A stretch of DNA of 64,000 bases from Hydrogenophaga intermedia (GTDB lineage Bacteria; Pseudomonadota; Gammaproteobacteria; Burkholderiales; Burkholderiaceae_C), in NCBI RefSeq assembly GCF_000723405.1, contig NZ_CCAE010000019.1:1-64000 (forward strand), read 5' to 3'. The notes under the pieces were generated by a model. It searched no databases. It had not been told where the DNA came from and saw only the letters and a list, made by a program, of their open reading frames with translations. A program made the translations under genes and the position numbers. Shown here one piece after another: positions 30,697 to 39,606 of this stretch (positions within the stretch are counted from its first letter, which is position 1; each line of letters begins with the position of its first letter).

Positions 30697-33322
30697 GCCC
30701 GCCCTGGTGCCGCGCAGGCCCGCTGGAGGCCCACACGGAACCAAGCTCACCGTAGAGGCTGGTGCGGGCCGACAAGGCCAGCGTCGCGCCCGCGGCCAGT
30801 TCGGTGCTGACGCCGCCCGTGCCGGTGGCGACGTCGGCGAAGCCGGCCGGCCCGGTGAAGCGCGTCACGTCCCTGCCTTTGCTGCCGCTGTACAGGTTCA
30901 CGCGGCCATAGGGCTTCAGCACGCCGGCCGCGCTCGACAGTTCACCCGCCACCCGCAGCCCCGCGCGCACGGCCCAACCGCCGTGGCTGTCCTGGTGCAC
31001 GTCGGCACCGGCGATGTTCACGCCGTCGAGGTCGATGCGCTGGTGCGTCAGCTGCAGTTGCGGCTCCAGCACCCAGCCCTGCGCGAGCGTGAAGCCGCGC
31101 CCCACCTCCACGGAAGCGAGCAGGCTGTCGCCCTTGCCGTGACTGGACGAGGCCGTCAGCGGCGACACGCTGTAGCGGTGGCGCCCGCCCTGCAGCACCG
31201 TGTCGACGTACAGGCCGTTCGGGTGCTGGTAGGTGGCGTAGACGCCCAGGTACTGGCTGCGCAAGTCGTTGCCGCCCACGGCCTGGTCGGCGATGCCGCT
31301 CGCGAAGCCCCGCACCTTCATATCGCCGTCGAGTTGGCCCACGTAAAGCCCCGCGCGCCAGCGTGACTGGGCCCAGAGGTCGATGCCGGCCTGCAGGCCG
31401 TTGAGGCGGCCCTCGCTGCGCGAGCTCGTGTCTCCGCTCTGGTCGATGGTGCGATCCGCGCTGATGAGCCGCGCCCAGGTCTGTCGCTCGGCGCCGCTGA
31501 TGGCGACGTCGCCGACGCGCTGGTGCCAGTTGCCCAGCATCACGGCGTTGCCCAGGCGCAGTTGCTCGGGCAGCGCGGCGAACAGTGGCACCTCAACGCG
31601 GTAGGCGGGCGTGCCAGGCCCGGCCACCAGCGCGCTCGACCGCAGGAACCAGTTCTCGCCCGCGCCGTTGGCGTCCGCCGCGTACAGACGGTATTCATAG
31701 GCGCCAGCGTCGACATGGTCGCCCGCGAGGCGGAAGGCGTCCCGGGTGGTCTGGGCCGTGGTGGTGGCGCCGTTGACGGCACTGATGACCTCGATGCCGT
31801 CGCCAGTGGTCAACGCGCCCAGGCCGCCGAGATTGGTGACCTGCACGGTGGTGGTGCCACTGGCGCTGGCAGCGGCGCCATCGAGCACCAGGCGGTCGCT
31901 CAGGCTGGCGCTGTTGCCCAGCGCGGTGCCGATCCGCAGCACGGCGTTGTGGCCCACGTAGGTGCCGTTCACGGTCAGCCGGCTGCCCGGGGCGGCGCCC
32001 AGCAGCGAGACGGTGCCCGCGTTGTCCAGGCTGGCCACGGTCTGGTCCAGGCCCGCCGTGTCCAGCGTGGCGCCGGCCGCCACCGTGTGCGCGGAGGCGG
32101 CGCTGAAGGCATTGGCGACGCCCGCCCGCAGCGTGCCCTGAAGCGTCGCGGTGGTGCCGCCATAGACGTTGGCCGTGGCCAGGGTCAGGGTGCCGGCGCC
32201 CAACTTGCTCAAGCCGCCGACACCGGACATCTCGCTGCCGGCGATCACGTCGAAGCCATTGGAGTCCAGGAACAAGCCCCCGGCACCGAGCGTGAAGGTA
32301 CCGGGCGTAAAGCCGAAGATCAGTGGCGTGCCGGGCGTGCTGTGCGCGAGTGCGCGCAGCGTGCCGTTGTCGAAATGCGCCGTCGCGTTGCCCATGTCGC
32401 GGCCCAGCCAGCCCGCCTCGATGACACCGCCGGTGTCGACGACCAGGGCACCGGTCGCGCCGACGTCGCCCGTGCCCAGGTCCACGAGTTCCGCCGACAC
32501 GAGGCCACCGTCGCGGACGGTCAGCGTGCCATTCCCCTGCGTCGAGCCGAACTCGCCAATGTGCAAGGAGAAGGGCACGATGAACCGGGAGCCGGACCCG
32601 GTCACCAGCATCGAGGCCGTGCCGTTGCGGCCGATGGAGCCGCTTCCGTTGAGCGACTGCACCACGGCGCCGTTGGAGACGGTGATGTCCACGCCGTTGG
32701 CGGCTCCGCCCGCCCCGAAGTAGTCCTGGACGGTCCAGACCGTTCCGGCCCCGTCCACCAGCACGTCGATGGTGTTCGCCAGGGTGTTGACCGCGTCTTC
32801 CCCGATGAAGGCGCGGCCGGTGGTCAGCGTGCCGCCACTGGTCAGGGTGATGCTGGAATCGCCGTTGCGGCCCACGGCGAAGTCACCGTCGACGCTCAGG
32901 CCCGATCCACTGTTCTCGATGAGCAGGCCGCCCTCCATCCAGTTCACGAATCCCCTGACGCGCGCCGTGGCGCCGTTCGTGAGGCTCAGGGCGTTGGTGC
33001 CGGCCACGCCGTTCATGCCGACGTAATTGAAGCTGCCCATGTCCCAGACCGTGCCCGCGCCGTTCAGGTTCAGGGTGAAGCCGGAGGTGTAGATGTCCAG
33101 GGTCACGGGGTTGGTGACGACGCCGAACACCGTCCCGGCCGGGGTCGTGATGTTCTGCCCTAGCGTGAACGAGGTATTGGGATCGCCATCGCCATTCGCC
33201 ACGGGGATGGCGTTCAACAGATCGCTCGTGTCGGACACCGGGTAGTCGGTGGCGGATGCGATCGGCACGAGCGCAACGCCTCCCACCATGGCCAGCGCCA
33301 CCAGCTTGTAGCTCCTGTTCAC
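30662..33322 (-). CDS. autotransporter (type V secretion) outer membrane protein
   Basis: An 886-residue autotransporter. The signal peptide (SYKLVALAMVGGVALVPIASA) is followed by a beta-helix passenger rich in Gly, Asn and Thr. One passenger-associated repeat is GGLSKLGAGTLTLATANVYG near residue 370. The C-terminal 280 residues form the beta-barrel, ending in the aromatic VGLRVRW as the family requires. The GTG start at 33322 has a good GGGAGG site 6-7 bp upstream; a longer frame is a shadow of the AraC gene. The passenger has no recognisable enzymatic motif, so adhesion or aggregation is a guess. There is a 98-bp gap to the upstream gene. Confidence 0.88.
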   Translation of the reverse strand: MNRSYKLVALAMVGGVALVPIASATDYPVSDTSDLLNAIPVANGDGDPNTSFTLGQNITTPAGTVFGVVTNPVTLDIYTSGFTLNLNGAGTVWDMGSFNYVGMNGVAGTNALSLTNGATARVRGFVNWMEGGLLIENSGSGLSVDGDFAVGRNGDSSITLTSGGTLTTGRAFIGEDAVNTLANTIDVLVDGAGTVWTVQDYFGAGGAANGVDITVSNGAVVQSLNGSGSIGRNGTASMLVTGSGSRFIVPFSLHIGEFGSTQGNGTLTVRDGGLVSAELVDLGTGDVGATGALVVDTGGVIEAGWLGRDMGNATAHFDNGTLRALAHSTPGTPLIFGFTPGTFTLGAGGLFLDSNGFDVIAGSEMSGVGGLSKLGAGTLTLATANVYGGTTATLQGTLRAGVANAFSAASAHTVAAGATLDTAGLDQTVASLDNAGTVSLLGAAPGSRLTVNGTYVGHNAVLRIGTALGNSASLSDRLVLDGAAASASGTTTVQVTNLGGLGALTTGDGIEVISAVNGATTTAQTTRDAFRLAGDHVDAGAYEYRLYAADANGAGENWFLRSSALVAGPGTPAYRVEVPLFAALPEQLRLGNAVMLGNWHQRVGDVAISGAERQTWARLISADRTIDQSGDTSSRSEGRLNGLQAGIDLWAQSRWRAGLYVGQLDGDMKVRGFASGIADQAVGGNDLRSQYLGVYATYQHPNGLYVDTVLQGGRHRYSVSPLTASSSHGKGDSLLASVEVGRGFTLAQGWVLEPQLQLTHQRIDLDGVNIAGADVHQDSHGGWAVRAGLRVAGELSSAAGVLKPYGRVNLYSGSKGRDVTRFTGPAGFADVATGTGGVSTELAAGATLALSARTSLYGELGSVWASSGPARHQGGLNASVGLRVRW

Positions 33323-33420
33323 CGATATCCCTCCCCGAAAGAAGCACCGCTCGCGTGTTGCGATGCAGCACATTCGTTGATGCCCATAGGTGCGACTGCC
33401 CCTATCGGCAGATTCCGGTG

Positions 33421-34470
33421 CTACTTTAACGGCAGCAGTGCGGCCCCACCAGGGCTGGCCCGCCGACGCTCCCGTTCGCGATACGCCTGCGGCGCCAGCC
33501 CCAACTGCCGCGCAAAGGCCCGTTGAAGCGCATCCACCGACCGGAAGCCGCTGCGGCTGGCGACGCGGTCCTGCGGCCAGTGCGTCTGCACCAGCAACTG
33601 CGCCGCCGCGGCCACGCGCGCCTGCTCCACGAAGCGGGCCGGCGTGTGGCCCACCTCGGCCGCGAAGGCGCGTGCGAAGTGCCGCGGGCTCATGCCCCAC
33701 TGCCCGGCCATTGCCTCCACCGACAGGTCTTCCTGCAGGTGCGTGCCGATCCAGGCCACGACCTCGCGCATGCGCCCGCTGGCGGCCGACTGCGCCTGCA
33801 AGGTAGGGCTGAGCTGCGGCTCGCGCGCGCCGCGCAGCAGGGGCAGCGCCAGCGTGCGCGCGATCTCCATCGCCACCGCGTGGCCCAGATCGTCCTCCAC
33901 CAGCGCCAGCGCGAGCTCGATGCCGGTGGTGACGCCGGCCGATGTCCACACCGGGCCGTCGCGCACGTAGATGCGCTCGCGCTGCACGCGCACCTGCGGG
34001 CGCAGCGCCTGGAGCTGGTCGCACACACGCCAGTGCGTGGTGGCCTCGCGGCCGTCGAGCAGGCCGGCCGCGGCCAGTGCGAAAGCCCCGCTGCACACGC
34101 TGGCCACGCGGCGCGCGCTGCCTGAGCGGCGGGCCAGCCACTCCCCCACCCGGTGTTCGACGATGGCCGCGCGCACCGCCGGCTCGTCGCCGCCGGAGAC
34201 GATCAGCGTGTCGATGGGCATCGGCAGTTGCTCGAAGGCGACCGTGTCGGCCAGGCGAAGGCCCGAGTTGGTCAGCACCGTCTGGCCAGTGGGCGAAGCG
34301 ATGTGCAGGTGGTAGCTGCCGGGGCGCAGCTCCTCGGCCTTGCTGAACACGCTGGCCGGGCCGGCGATGTCGATCGCCTCGACGCCGTCGAACACGATCA
34401 GCACGACGTGCCTGGCAGGAATCGCGGGCTTTGTGTCCTTGTCCGGCACCGAGGGGGGTCGTAGGCTCAT
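33421..34470 (-). CDS. GlxA-type regulator: DJ-1/PfpI domain fused to AraC HTH
   Basis: A 349-residue transcription factor. The N-terminal domain is a class I glutamine-amidotransferase-like DJ-1/PfpI fold (HVVLIVFDGVEAIDIAGPASVF, then VASVCSGAFALAAAGLLDGREATTHW, with the nucleophile-elbow Cys). The C-terminal AraC domain has two HTH units (EDLSVEAMAGQWGMSPRHFARAFAAEVG and DRVASRSGFRSVDALQRAFARQLG). Related proteins include FtrA and GbdR. The start lies only 27 bp from that of a divergent DJ-1-like membrane protein, its likely target. Confidence 0.9.
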   Translation of the reverse strand: MSLRPPSVPDKDTKPAIPARHVVLIVFDGVEAIDIAGPASVFSKAEELRPGSYHLHIASPTGQTVLTNSGLRLADTVAFEQLPMPIDTLIVSGGDEPAVRAAIVEHRVGEWLARRSGSARRVASVCSGAFALAAAGLLDGREATTHWRVCDQLQALRPQVRVQRERIYVRDGPVWTSAGVTTGIELALALVEDDLGHAVAMEIARTLALPLLRGAREPQLSPTLQAQSAASGRMREVVAWIGTHLQEDLSVEAMAGQWGMSPRHFARAFAAEVGHTPARFVEQARVAAAAQLLVQTHWPQDRVASRSGFRSVDALQRAFARQLGLAPQAYRERERRRASPGGAALLPLK

Positions 34471-34497
34471 GTCCGTACTCTACTTTTCCCTGTCGCC

Positions 34498-35664
34498 ATG
34501 AAGCTTCGCGTGTTTCTCTGGTGCGCCTTGGGCGTCGCCATCCTGGGCCTGGCGGTCTTCGCGGGATGGGTCGCATCGCTGCCGCCTGCCACGGGCCCCG
34601 TGGTCGCGCAAGCGATCGCACCACAGGAGACCAGCGCCACACTCGCCGCACTCGCGCCGCCCAAGCGCGCGCGGCCACTGGTAGCGATCATCGGCCTGAA
34701 CGACGCGACCGAGACCACCGACTACCTCATGCCTTACGGCATCCTGCGGCGATCGGGCGTGGCCGACGTGGTGGCGCTGGCCACCGGGCCCGGACCGGTG
34801 AAGCTCTACCCCGCACTCACCGTGGAGGCGGACGCGACGACCGCGCAGTTCGACGCGCGGCACGCCGACGGCGCCGACTACGTCATCGTTCCCGCCATGA
34901 GCCGCGACGACGACCCTGCGGTGCTGCAATGGCTGCGCGAGCAGGCGGCCAAGGGCGCGGTGGTCATTGGTGTGTGCGCGGGCGCCAAGGTGGTGGGTGC
35001 GGCCGGGCTGCTCGACGGCCAACGCGCCACGACGCACTGGTACTTCCTCGACGAGCTGCGCGAGCGAACCCCCTCGATCCGCTACGTCGCGGACCGGCGC
35101 TTCGTGGTGAACCCGGGCGTGGCGACGACCACGGGCATCTCCGCGTCCATGCCGATGTCGCTGACGTTGATCGAAGCCATCGCGGGCCGCGAGAAGGCGG
35201 CGGCGGTGGCGCGCGAACTCGGTCTCGCGCACTGGGACGCGCGGCACACCAGCGCCGCGTTCAAGATCACGCGCCCATTCGCGCTGACGGTGATGGGCAA
35301 CGCAATGGCTTTCTGGAACCGCGAGCGCATGGGCCTCGGCCTGTCGCGTGGCGTGGACGAGGTGTCGCTGGCGCTGGTGGCCGACGCGTGGTCTCGGACC
35401 TACCGCTCACGCGCGGTGGCGTTCGCGGCAACGCACGACGCGGTGGAAACGCGGCACGGCCTTCGGGTGCTGCCCGATGAGGTGGCGGCGCAGTGGCCGA
35501 TGGAGCGCCGCGTGCCAGCGTTCGATGACCGGCCACCCGCACGCGCCCTGGACGAAGCCCTCGCCGCCATCGAGCGCCGCTACGGCGGCGGGACAGCCGA
35601 CGTGGTGGCGATGCAGCTCGAACTCGTGCGGGCGCCCGCGCCTCAGTCGACCTCGGGGTCGTAG
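34498..35664 (+). CDS. membrane-anchored DJ-1/PfpI family protein
   Basis: A 388-residue protein with an N-terminal membrane anchor (VFLWCALGVAILGLAVFAGW) and a DJ-1/PfpI domain that would face the periplasm. The elbow VIGVCAGAKVVGAAGLLDGQ keeps the Cys, and ATTHWYFLDEL follows as in GlxA proteins. A C-terminal extension of about 150 residues, partly resembling a second lobe (NAMAFWNRERMGLGLSRGVDEVSLALV), has no known function. It is divergent from the GlxA-type regulator and shares its core fold without the HTH. It may be a sensor or enzyme partner of that regulator; this is speculative. Confidence 0.8.
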   Translation: MKLRVFLWCALGVAILGLAVFAGWVASLPPATGPVVAQAIAPQETSATLAALAPPKRARPLVAIIGLNDATETTDYLMPYGILRRSGVADVVALATGPGPVKLYPALTVEADATTAQFDARHADGADYVIVPAMSRDDDPAVLQWLREQAAKGAVVIGVCAGAKVVGAAGLLDGQRATTHWYFLDELRERTPSIRYVADRRFVVNPGVATTTGISASMPMSLTLIEAIAGREKAAAVARELGLAHWDARHTSAAFKITRPFALTVMGNAMAFWNRERMGLGLSRGVDEVSLALVADAWSRTYRSRAVAFAATHDAVETRHGLRVLPDEVAAQWPMERRVPAFDDRPPARALDEALAAIERRYGGGTADVVAMQLELVRAPAPQSTSGS

Positions 35665-36332
35665 AAGCGCTTCGCCAAACCAGCGCGTCCGGGATAGAAC
35701 CGGAAGTACGGCCGCGCGTCGTCGATGGTGCGTGCCACGGATGAGTGCTCCATCAGCCGCTCGAAGTACGCGGCCAACCGGGCGTGTTCGGGCGCGAAGG
35801 GCACGTAGGTGACGGCGTAGAACAGCGACGGCGCGGCGGCGCAGTCGGCCATGCTGAACGTGTTGGCGGCCACCCAGGTGCGTCCTTCGAGGTGGTGGTC
35901 GATCATCGCGTAGGCCGTCTTCAATCCGTCGCTGGCCCGGGCCACGCTGGACGGATCGCGCTGCGCCTGCGGGCGCAGCAGGTCGGCGGTGAAGGCCTGC
36001 ATGGGCGTCATCACGTACAGGTCGAACAGGCGGTCCCACAGGCGCACCTGCAGTGCCTGGTCGGGGTCGTGCGGAATGAGGCTGCGGCCGGGGCGCGCGT
36101 GGTGGCGCTGCAGGTGCTCGATGATGATGCTGGTCTCGGGAATGGGCTGGCCCTGGTCCACCAGCAAGGGCATCTTGCCCGTGGGCCACAGCTTCAGGAA
36201 GGCCGCGCGTTCGTCGAGGTCGCCGAGGTTCAGCAGGCGCTTGTCGACCTCGATGGCCAGGTGGTCCAGCGCGATCAGCAGCTTGTGGCAGTAGGACGAG
36301 AGCGGGTGGTAGTGAAGGGTGAGCGCGGCCAT
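35643..36332 (-). CDS. glutathione S-transferase family protein
   Basis: A 229-residue GST. The N-terminal thioredoxin-like domain begins LTLHYHPLSSYCHKLLIALD and contains WPTGKMPLLVDQGQPIPETSIIIEHL, the glutathione-binding Pro and Glu-Ser. The C-terminal helical domain has VAANTFSMADCAAAPSLFYA. It probably conjugates or transfers glutathione to electrophiles in the cytosol. I chose ATG 36332; 13 further codons upstream are possible. The 3' end overlaps that of the convergent DJ-1 gene by 22 bp, and the gene lies 48 bp after the AsmA gene on the same strand. Confidence 0.9.
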   Translation of the reverse strand: MAALTLHYHPLSSYCHKLLIALDHLAIEVDKRLLNLGDLDERAAFLKLWPTGKMPLLVDQGQPIPETSIIIEHLQRHHARPGRSLIPHDPDQALQVRLWDRLFDLYVMTPMQAFTADLLRPQAQRDPSSVARASDGLKTAYAMIDHHLEGRTWVAANTFSMADCAAAPSLFYAVTYVPFAPEHARLAAYFERLMEHSSVARTIDDARPYFRFYPGRAGLAKRFYDPEVD

Positions 36333-36380
36333 GGGGCGAGTGGCGGGTTGGCGATTCGCAAGAGCCTCCATGCTCGCAGA

Positions 36381-38426
36381 TCAGCGCTTTTTCTCAAGTG
36401 GCGCCGCCGCTTTCGGATCGCACGGGTCGCCCTCGGGCTTCTGCCCGCGCTCCACGAGCGGAATCACCGCCGCCGCCGGGCCCGCCGCGGCACCCAGAGC
36501 GATGGCGCCAATGACGCGACCGGCGAGTTTTCGGCCTTCTATGCCGATGTCCGGGTCGCCCAGCGTGCCGGTGACGGTGACGGGCGTGCGCAGCGACAGG
36601 GGCGACCAGTCCTTGGGCTGCGTGACGAGGCGCAGGGCCATGGATTCGTCGTTCAGGTTGACCTGGCCGTTGATGCGCACGGTGCTGTCGCGGTTGTCGA
36701 GCACCGCGAGCCGGGGTTCGATGACACCGTCGCGCGCCAGCAGGTCGAATCGCGCGCAGCGCAGCGGCAGCGGCTTGTCGCCGGTGATCACCACACCCAG
36801 CGCCTGCGCCAGGTCCAGGCCCATGGCCTCGGTGACGAGGTAGGACATCGTGCCGTCGCGCAGCCTCAGGTCGATGGGCCCGTCGAGCGAGCCCAGGATC
36901 TCGGCGGTGGAACTGCCGGCGCCCTGCACGTTCAGCTTGGCGAACAGCACACCGGTGAGGTAGGGCGAGGCCTCTTCGCGGCGCAGGCCGCGCACCCAGT
37001 TCGCCACATCCACGCCGGCGACGTCGAGCTTGGCCTCCCACTTCGCGGGCCGCACCGTGGCGTCGAGCTGGGTCATGCCCGCGAAGCGGCCACCGGCCAC
37101 CTTGGCCTCCAATTCGTCCAGGCGCAGCACGCCGGCGTTCAATCGCACGCGGGTCAGCAGATCGCTCAACGGCGCCATGGCCGGGGTGCCGAAGTCGACC
37201 TCGTTGATGGCGACGCGCACGTCGGCGTCCATCACGGTGAGGGACGGCAGGTCGAAGCGACGCTGGGGCAGCACGCGGCGCGGCGTGGTGGACGTGGAAC
37301 GGGCGCCCACTTCCTTCGCATCTTTCTTCGCCTCTTCTTTCACGTCACCTTTCGCGCCACCTTTCGCTCCATCACTCGCACCGATGGCGGGCCCCAGGTC
37401 GGCGAAGGCGAGTTTCTTTCCCGTGAGTTCGCCGATGAGGCGACGCGGTCGCTCCAACTGGTGAAAGCGCAGATCACCGGCCAGGCGGCTGGTGCCGACG
37501 TTCGCGCGCGTGGCCTGCAGGCGCCACACGCCCGCGTCCTGCGACAGCGTGCCGCGCAGATCGAAGGGCGGTGTCTGTGGCAGCGTGATGCCCAGCGGCT
37601 CGCCCACCGCGGCGAGCGATCGGCCCTGCAGTTCCAGCGCGCCCTGCAACCTGGGCGTGCCCAGCAGGGCGGCGGCCTGGCCGTCGAAGAGCAAGCGCGA
37701 TGAGGCCACCGTGCCTTCCACGCGCACGGGTACCCAAGGCGCGTCGGTGGCGGTGTCCGGGTCCTGCAGCAAAGGCAAGGTGCTGCCCGCGCGCACCTGC
37801 AGCTTCAAGGGCATGGCGCGGTAGCGGCCATTGGCCGTGGCTTCGTAGCCGGCGCTGGTGGCGGCTTCGGCTTCGCCCTCGCGACCGCGAAGGCGGATGT
37901 CCAGATCCACGTCGGCCACCGGGTCCTTCCAGTCGATGCGCCCCTGGCCGATGACCAGCGAACCGAAACGTGGCAGGCCGCCGAGCGGCTCCGCTTCGGC
38001 CTCTTCGGGTCGGGGCTCGCGCGCGCCCAGTTGCCAGTTGGCGCTGCCGTCGTCGACGCGCACCAGCCGCGCGTCCAGCGTGTCGGCTTGCAGCGCCTGC
38101 AGGCGCAGACGCTCCCCGCGCTGCCAGCGCCACACGTCACGCCAGCGCCAGGCCAGGGAGACACCGCGCGCGTCCAGCAGATGCGGTGCGCCGAAGCGTT
38201 CGGCGCTGGCGATGTTGAGGTGTTCGACTTCCACGCGCGGGCGCCACAGCAGGTGCACGCGAAAGCGCCCCTGCAACTGCACGGGCACCGCGGCGTTGCG
38301 CGACGCCGCGCTTTCGATGGGGCCTCGCAGGAAAGGCCAGCCACTCCACTCGGCGACCATGAGGCCCGTCAGCAGCACCACCACCGCGGCGCCCGCCCAC
38401 ACAAGGCCGCGCCAACGCCTGCTCAT
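36381..38426 (-). CDS. AsmA family protein
   Basis: A 681-residue envelope protein of the AsmA family, implicated in lipid transport and outer-membrane assembly. There is one N-terminal membrane anchor (GLVWAGAAVVVLLTGLMVAEW), then a long beta-rich periplasmic region with the AsmA-typical VEVEHLNIA near residue 65. The C-terminal AsmA_2 part includes LRLRDGTMSYLVTEAMGLDLAQ and TVRINGQVNLNDE. A lysine-rich linker (GAKGGAKGDVKEEAKKDAKE) sits near residue 320. The ATG at 38426 precedes the anchor. It appears independent of the Bug gene 127 bp upstream. Confidence 0.88.
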   Translation of the reverse strand: MSRRWRGLVWAGAAVVVLLTGLMVAEWSGWPFLRGPIESAASRNAAVPVQLQGRFRVHLLWRPRVEVEHLNIASAERFGAPHLLDARGVSLAWRWRDVWRWQRGERLRLQALQADTLDARLVRVDDGSANWQLGAREPRPEEAEAEPLGGLPRFGSLVIGQGRIDWKDPVADVDLDIRLRGREGEAEAATSAGYEATANGRYRAMPLKLQVRAGSTLPLLQDPDTATDAPWVPVRVEGTVASSRLLFDGQAAALLGTPRLQGALELQGRSLAAVGEPLGITLPQTPPFDLRGTLSQDAGVWRLQATRANVGTSRLAGDLRFHQLERPRRLIGELTGKKLAFADLGPAIGASDGAKGGAKGDVKEEAKKDAKEVGARSTSTTPRRVLPQRRFDLPSLTVMDADVRVAINEVDFGTPAMAPLSDLLTRVRLNAGVLRLDELEAKVAGGRFAGMTQLDATVRPAKWEAKLDVAGVDVANWVRGLRREEASPYLTGVLFAKLNVQGAGSSTAEILGSLDGPIDLRLRDGTMSYLVTEAMGLDLAQALGVVITGDKPLPLRCARFDLLARDGVIEPRLAVLDNRDSTVRINGQVNLNDESMALRLVTQPKDWSPLSLRTPVTVTGTLGDPDIGIEGRKLAGRVIGAIALGAAAGPAAAVIPLVERGQKPEGDPCDPKAAAPLEKKR

Positions 38427-38497
38427 GCGGGCTCCACTGGCCGTGGAGCACGGCTGGCGCGGGGTCGATGAAACAGACGCGACATTCCGATACGAGC

Positions 38498-38514
38498 CCC
38501 CGGCCAACCCGGGG
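38498..38514 (-). terminator. possible terminator after Bug gene
   Basis: CCCCGG (38498-38503) and CCGGGG (38509-38514) form a GC-only 6-bp stem with a 5-nt loop, 40 bp beyond the Bug gene stop on the minus strand. There is no T tract. Confidence 0.35.
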
Positions 38515-38553
38515 TTCCGGCACGGATGTGTCGGTCTGTGTCGTGTCTGTGCG

Positions 38554-39537
38554 CTACTCCGGCGTGATGTTGGCCGCCTTGATCACCTGCGACCACTTCT
38601 TCGTTTCGTTCTCGATGAAGGCCGCGAACTCGGCCGAGGTGCCGCCGCGCACCTGCAGGCCCACGGCCTCCACCTTCTTGCGCACCTCCGCGTCGGCCAG
38701 CACCGCGTTGGTCTCGGCGTTGAGGCGTTGAACCACGGCCGCCGGAGTGCCGGCCGGGACCATCAACCCGTACCAGCCATAACCCACCACCGTGGGCAGC
38801 CCCGATTCGCGGAAGGTGGGCGCCTGCGGGTACAGCGGCGCGCGCTCTTCGTTGGCCACGGCCAGCACGCGCAGCTTGCCGGCCTGGATGTGCGGCAACG
38901 CGGTGGAGATGGCGGTCAGCGTCGCGTCGATGCGACCCCCCAGCAGCTCGGTGTAGGCCGGCGCGTCGCCGCGGAACTGGATCACCACACCCTCGGTGCC
39001 GGCCGCGCGCATCAGTAGCTCGGCCGTGAGGTGCGGGGCCGAGCCCGTGCCCGGCGAGCCGAAGGTCAGGCCCTTGGGGTTGGATTTGCCGTAGGCGATG
39101 AACTCGGCCACCGTCTTGTACGGCGCGCTGGCGTTGACGATGAGGAACAGCGGTGCGATGGCGGTGCTCAGCACCGGCACGAAGTCCTTCTTCACGGCGT
39201 AGGGCAGCTTGGGGTATAGCGCTTCTCCAATGGCGATCGGCGCGGCCGCGTGCAACACGGTGTAGCCGTCGGGCGCGGCGCGCGCCACGTACTCATTGGC
39301 AATGCGCGTGCCCGCCCCTGCCTTGTTCTCGATCACCAGGCTCTGGCCCAGGCGTGGCGCCAGGGCCTCGCCGAGCAGGCGGCTGAAGATGTCGTTGGAG
39401 CCGCCCGCGCCATAGGGGGCGATGAGGTGGACGGTTTTGGCGGGCCAGGCCTGCGCGAAGGCGGGCGCGTGCAGCAGGGGCGCGAGGCCCAGCGAGGCAA
39501 GGCTGGCACCGATGAGGTGGCGGCGTGGGATGCTCAT
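38554..39537 (-). CDS. Bug/TctC family tripartite tricarboxylate transporter receptor
   Basis: A 327-residue periplasmic binding protein. The signal is Tat-like (SIPRRHLIGASLASLGLAPLL) and ends in AFAQAWP. Family motifs are VHLIAPYGAGGSNDIFSRLLGEAL, VIENKAGAGTRIANEYVARA, DGYTVLHA and IQFRGDAPAYTELLGGRID. It is the third gene after CaiB and the DUF1254 gene on the same strand, 60 bp downstream of the latter, and is likely part of the same LysR-regulated unit. The ligand may be the organic acid whose CoA ester CaiB handles; this is inference. Confidence 0.92.
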   Translation of the reverse strand: MSIPRRHLIGASLASLGLAPLLHAPAFAQAWPAKTVHLIAPYGAGGSNDIFSRLLGEALAPRLGQSLVIENKAGAGTRIANEYVARAAPDGYTVLHAAAPIAIGEALYPKLPYAVKKDFVPVLSTAIAPLFLIVNASAPYKTVAEFIAYGKSNPKGLTFGSPGTGSAPHLTAELLMRAAGTEGVVIQFRGDAPAYTELLGGRIDATLTAISTALPHIQAGKLRVLAVANEERAPLYPQAPTFRESGLPTVVGYGWYGLMVPAGTPAAVVQRLNAETNAVLADAEVRKKVEAVGLQVRGGTSAEFAAFIENETKKWSQVIKAANITPE

Positions 39538-39575
39538 GGTTTGTCTCCTGTTGTGTGTGTGGATCGGGTCTTCGG

Positions 39576-39606
39576 TCGAGGTGTTCAGTCGAGGTGTTCA
39601 GTCGAG
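39576..39606 (-). repeat. 13-bp tandem duplication across the DUF1254 stop
   Basis: TCGAGGTGTTCAG occurs at 39576-39588 and again at 39589-39601, followed by TCGAG. The stop codon of the DUF1254 gene lies in the second copy, so the first copy is untranslated. It looks like a recent slippage duplication. Confidence 0.7.

Noticed and set aside
33323..34678. N-terminal extension of the autotransporter frame over the GlxA-type regulator.
   Set aside because: The signal peptide and ribosome site fix the start at GTG 33322; the upstream part is a frame-shadow of the regulator gene.
39541..39606. The GT-rich run and 13-bp tandem repeat as an origin or attachment site.
   Set aside because: No integrase, inverted ends or tRNA nearby; a simple slippage duplication explains it.
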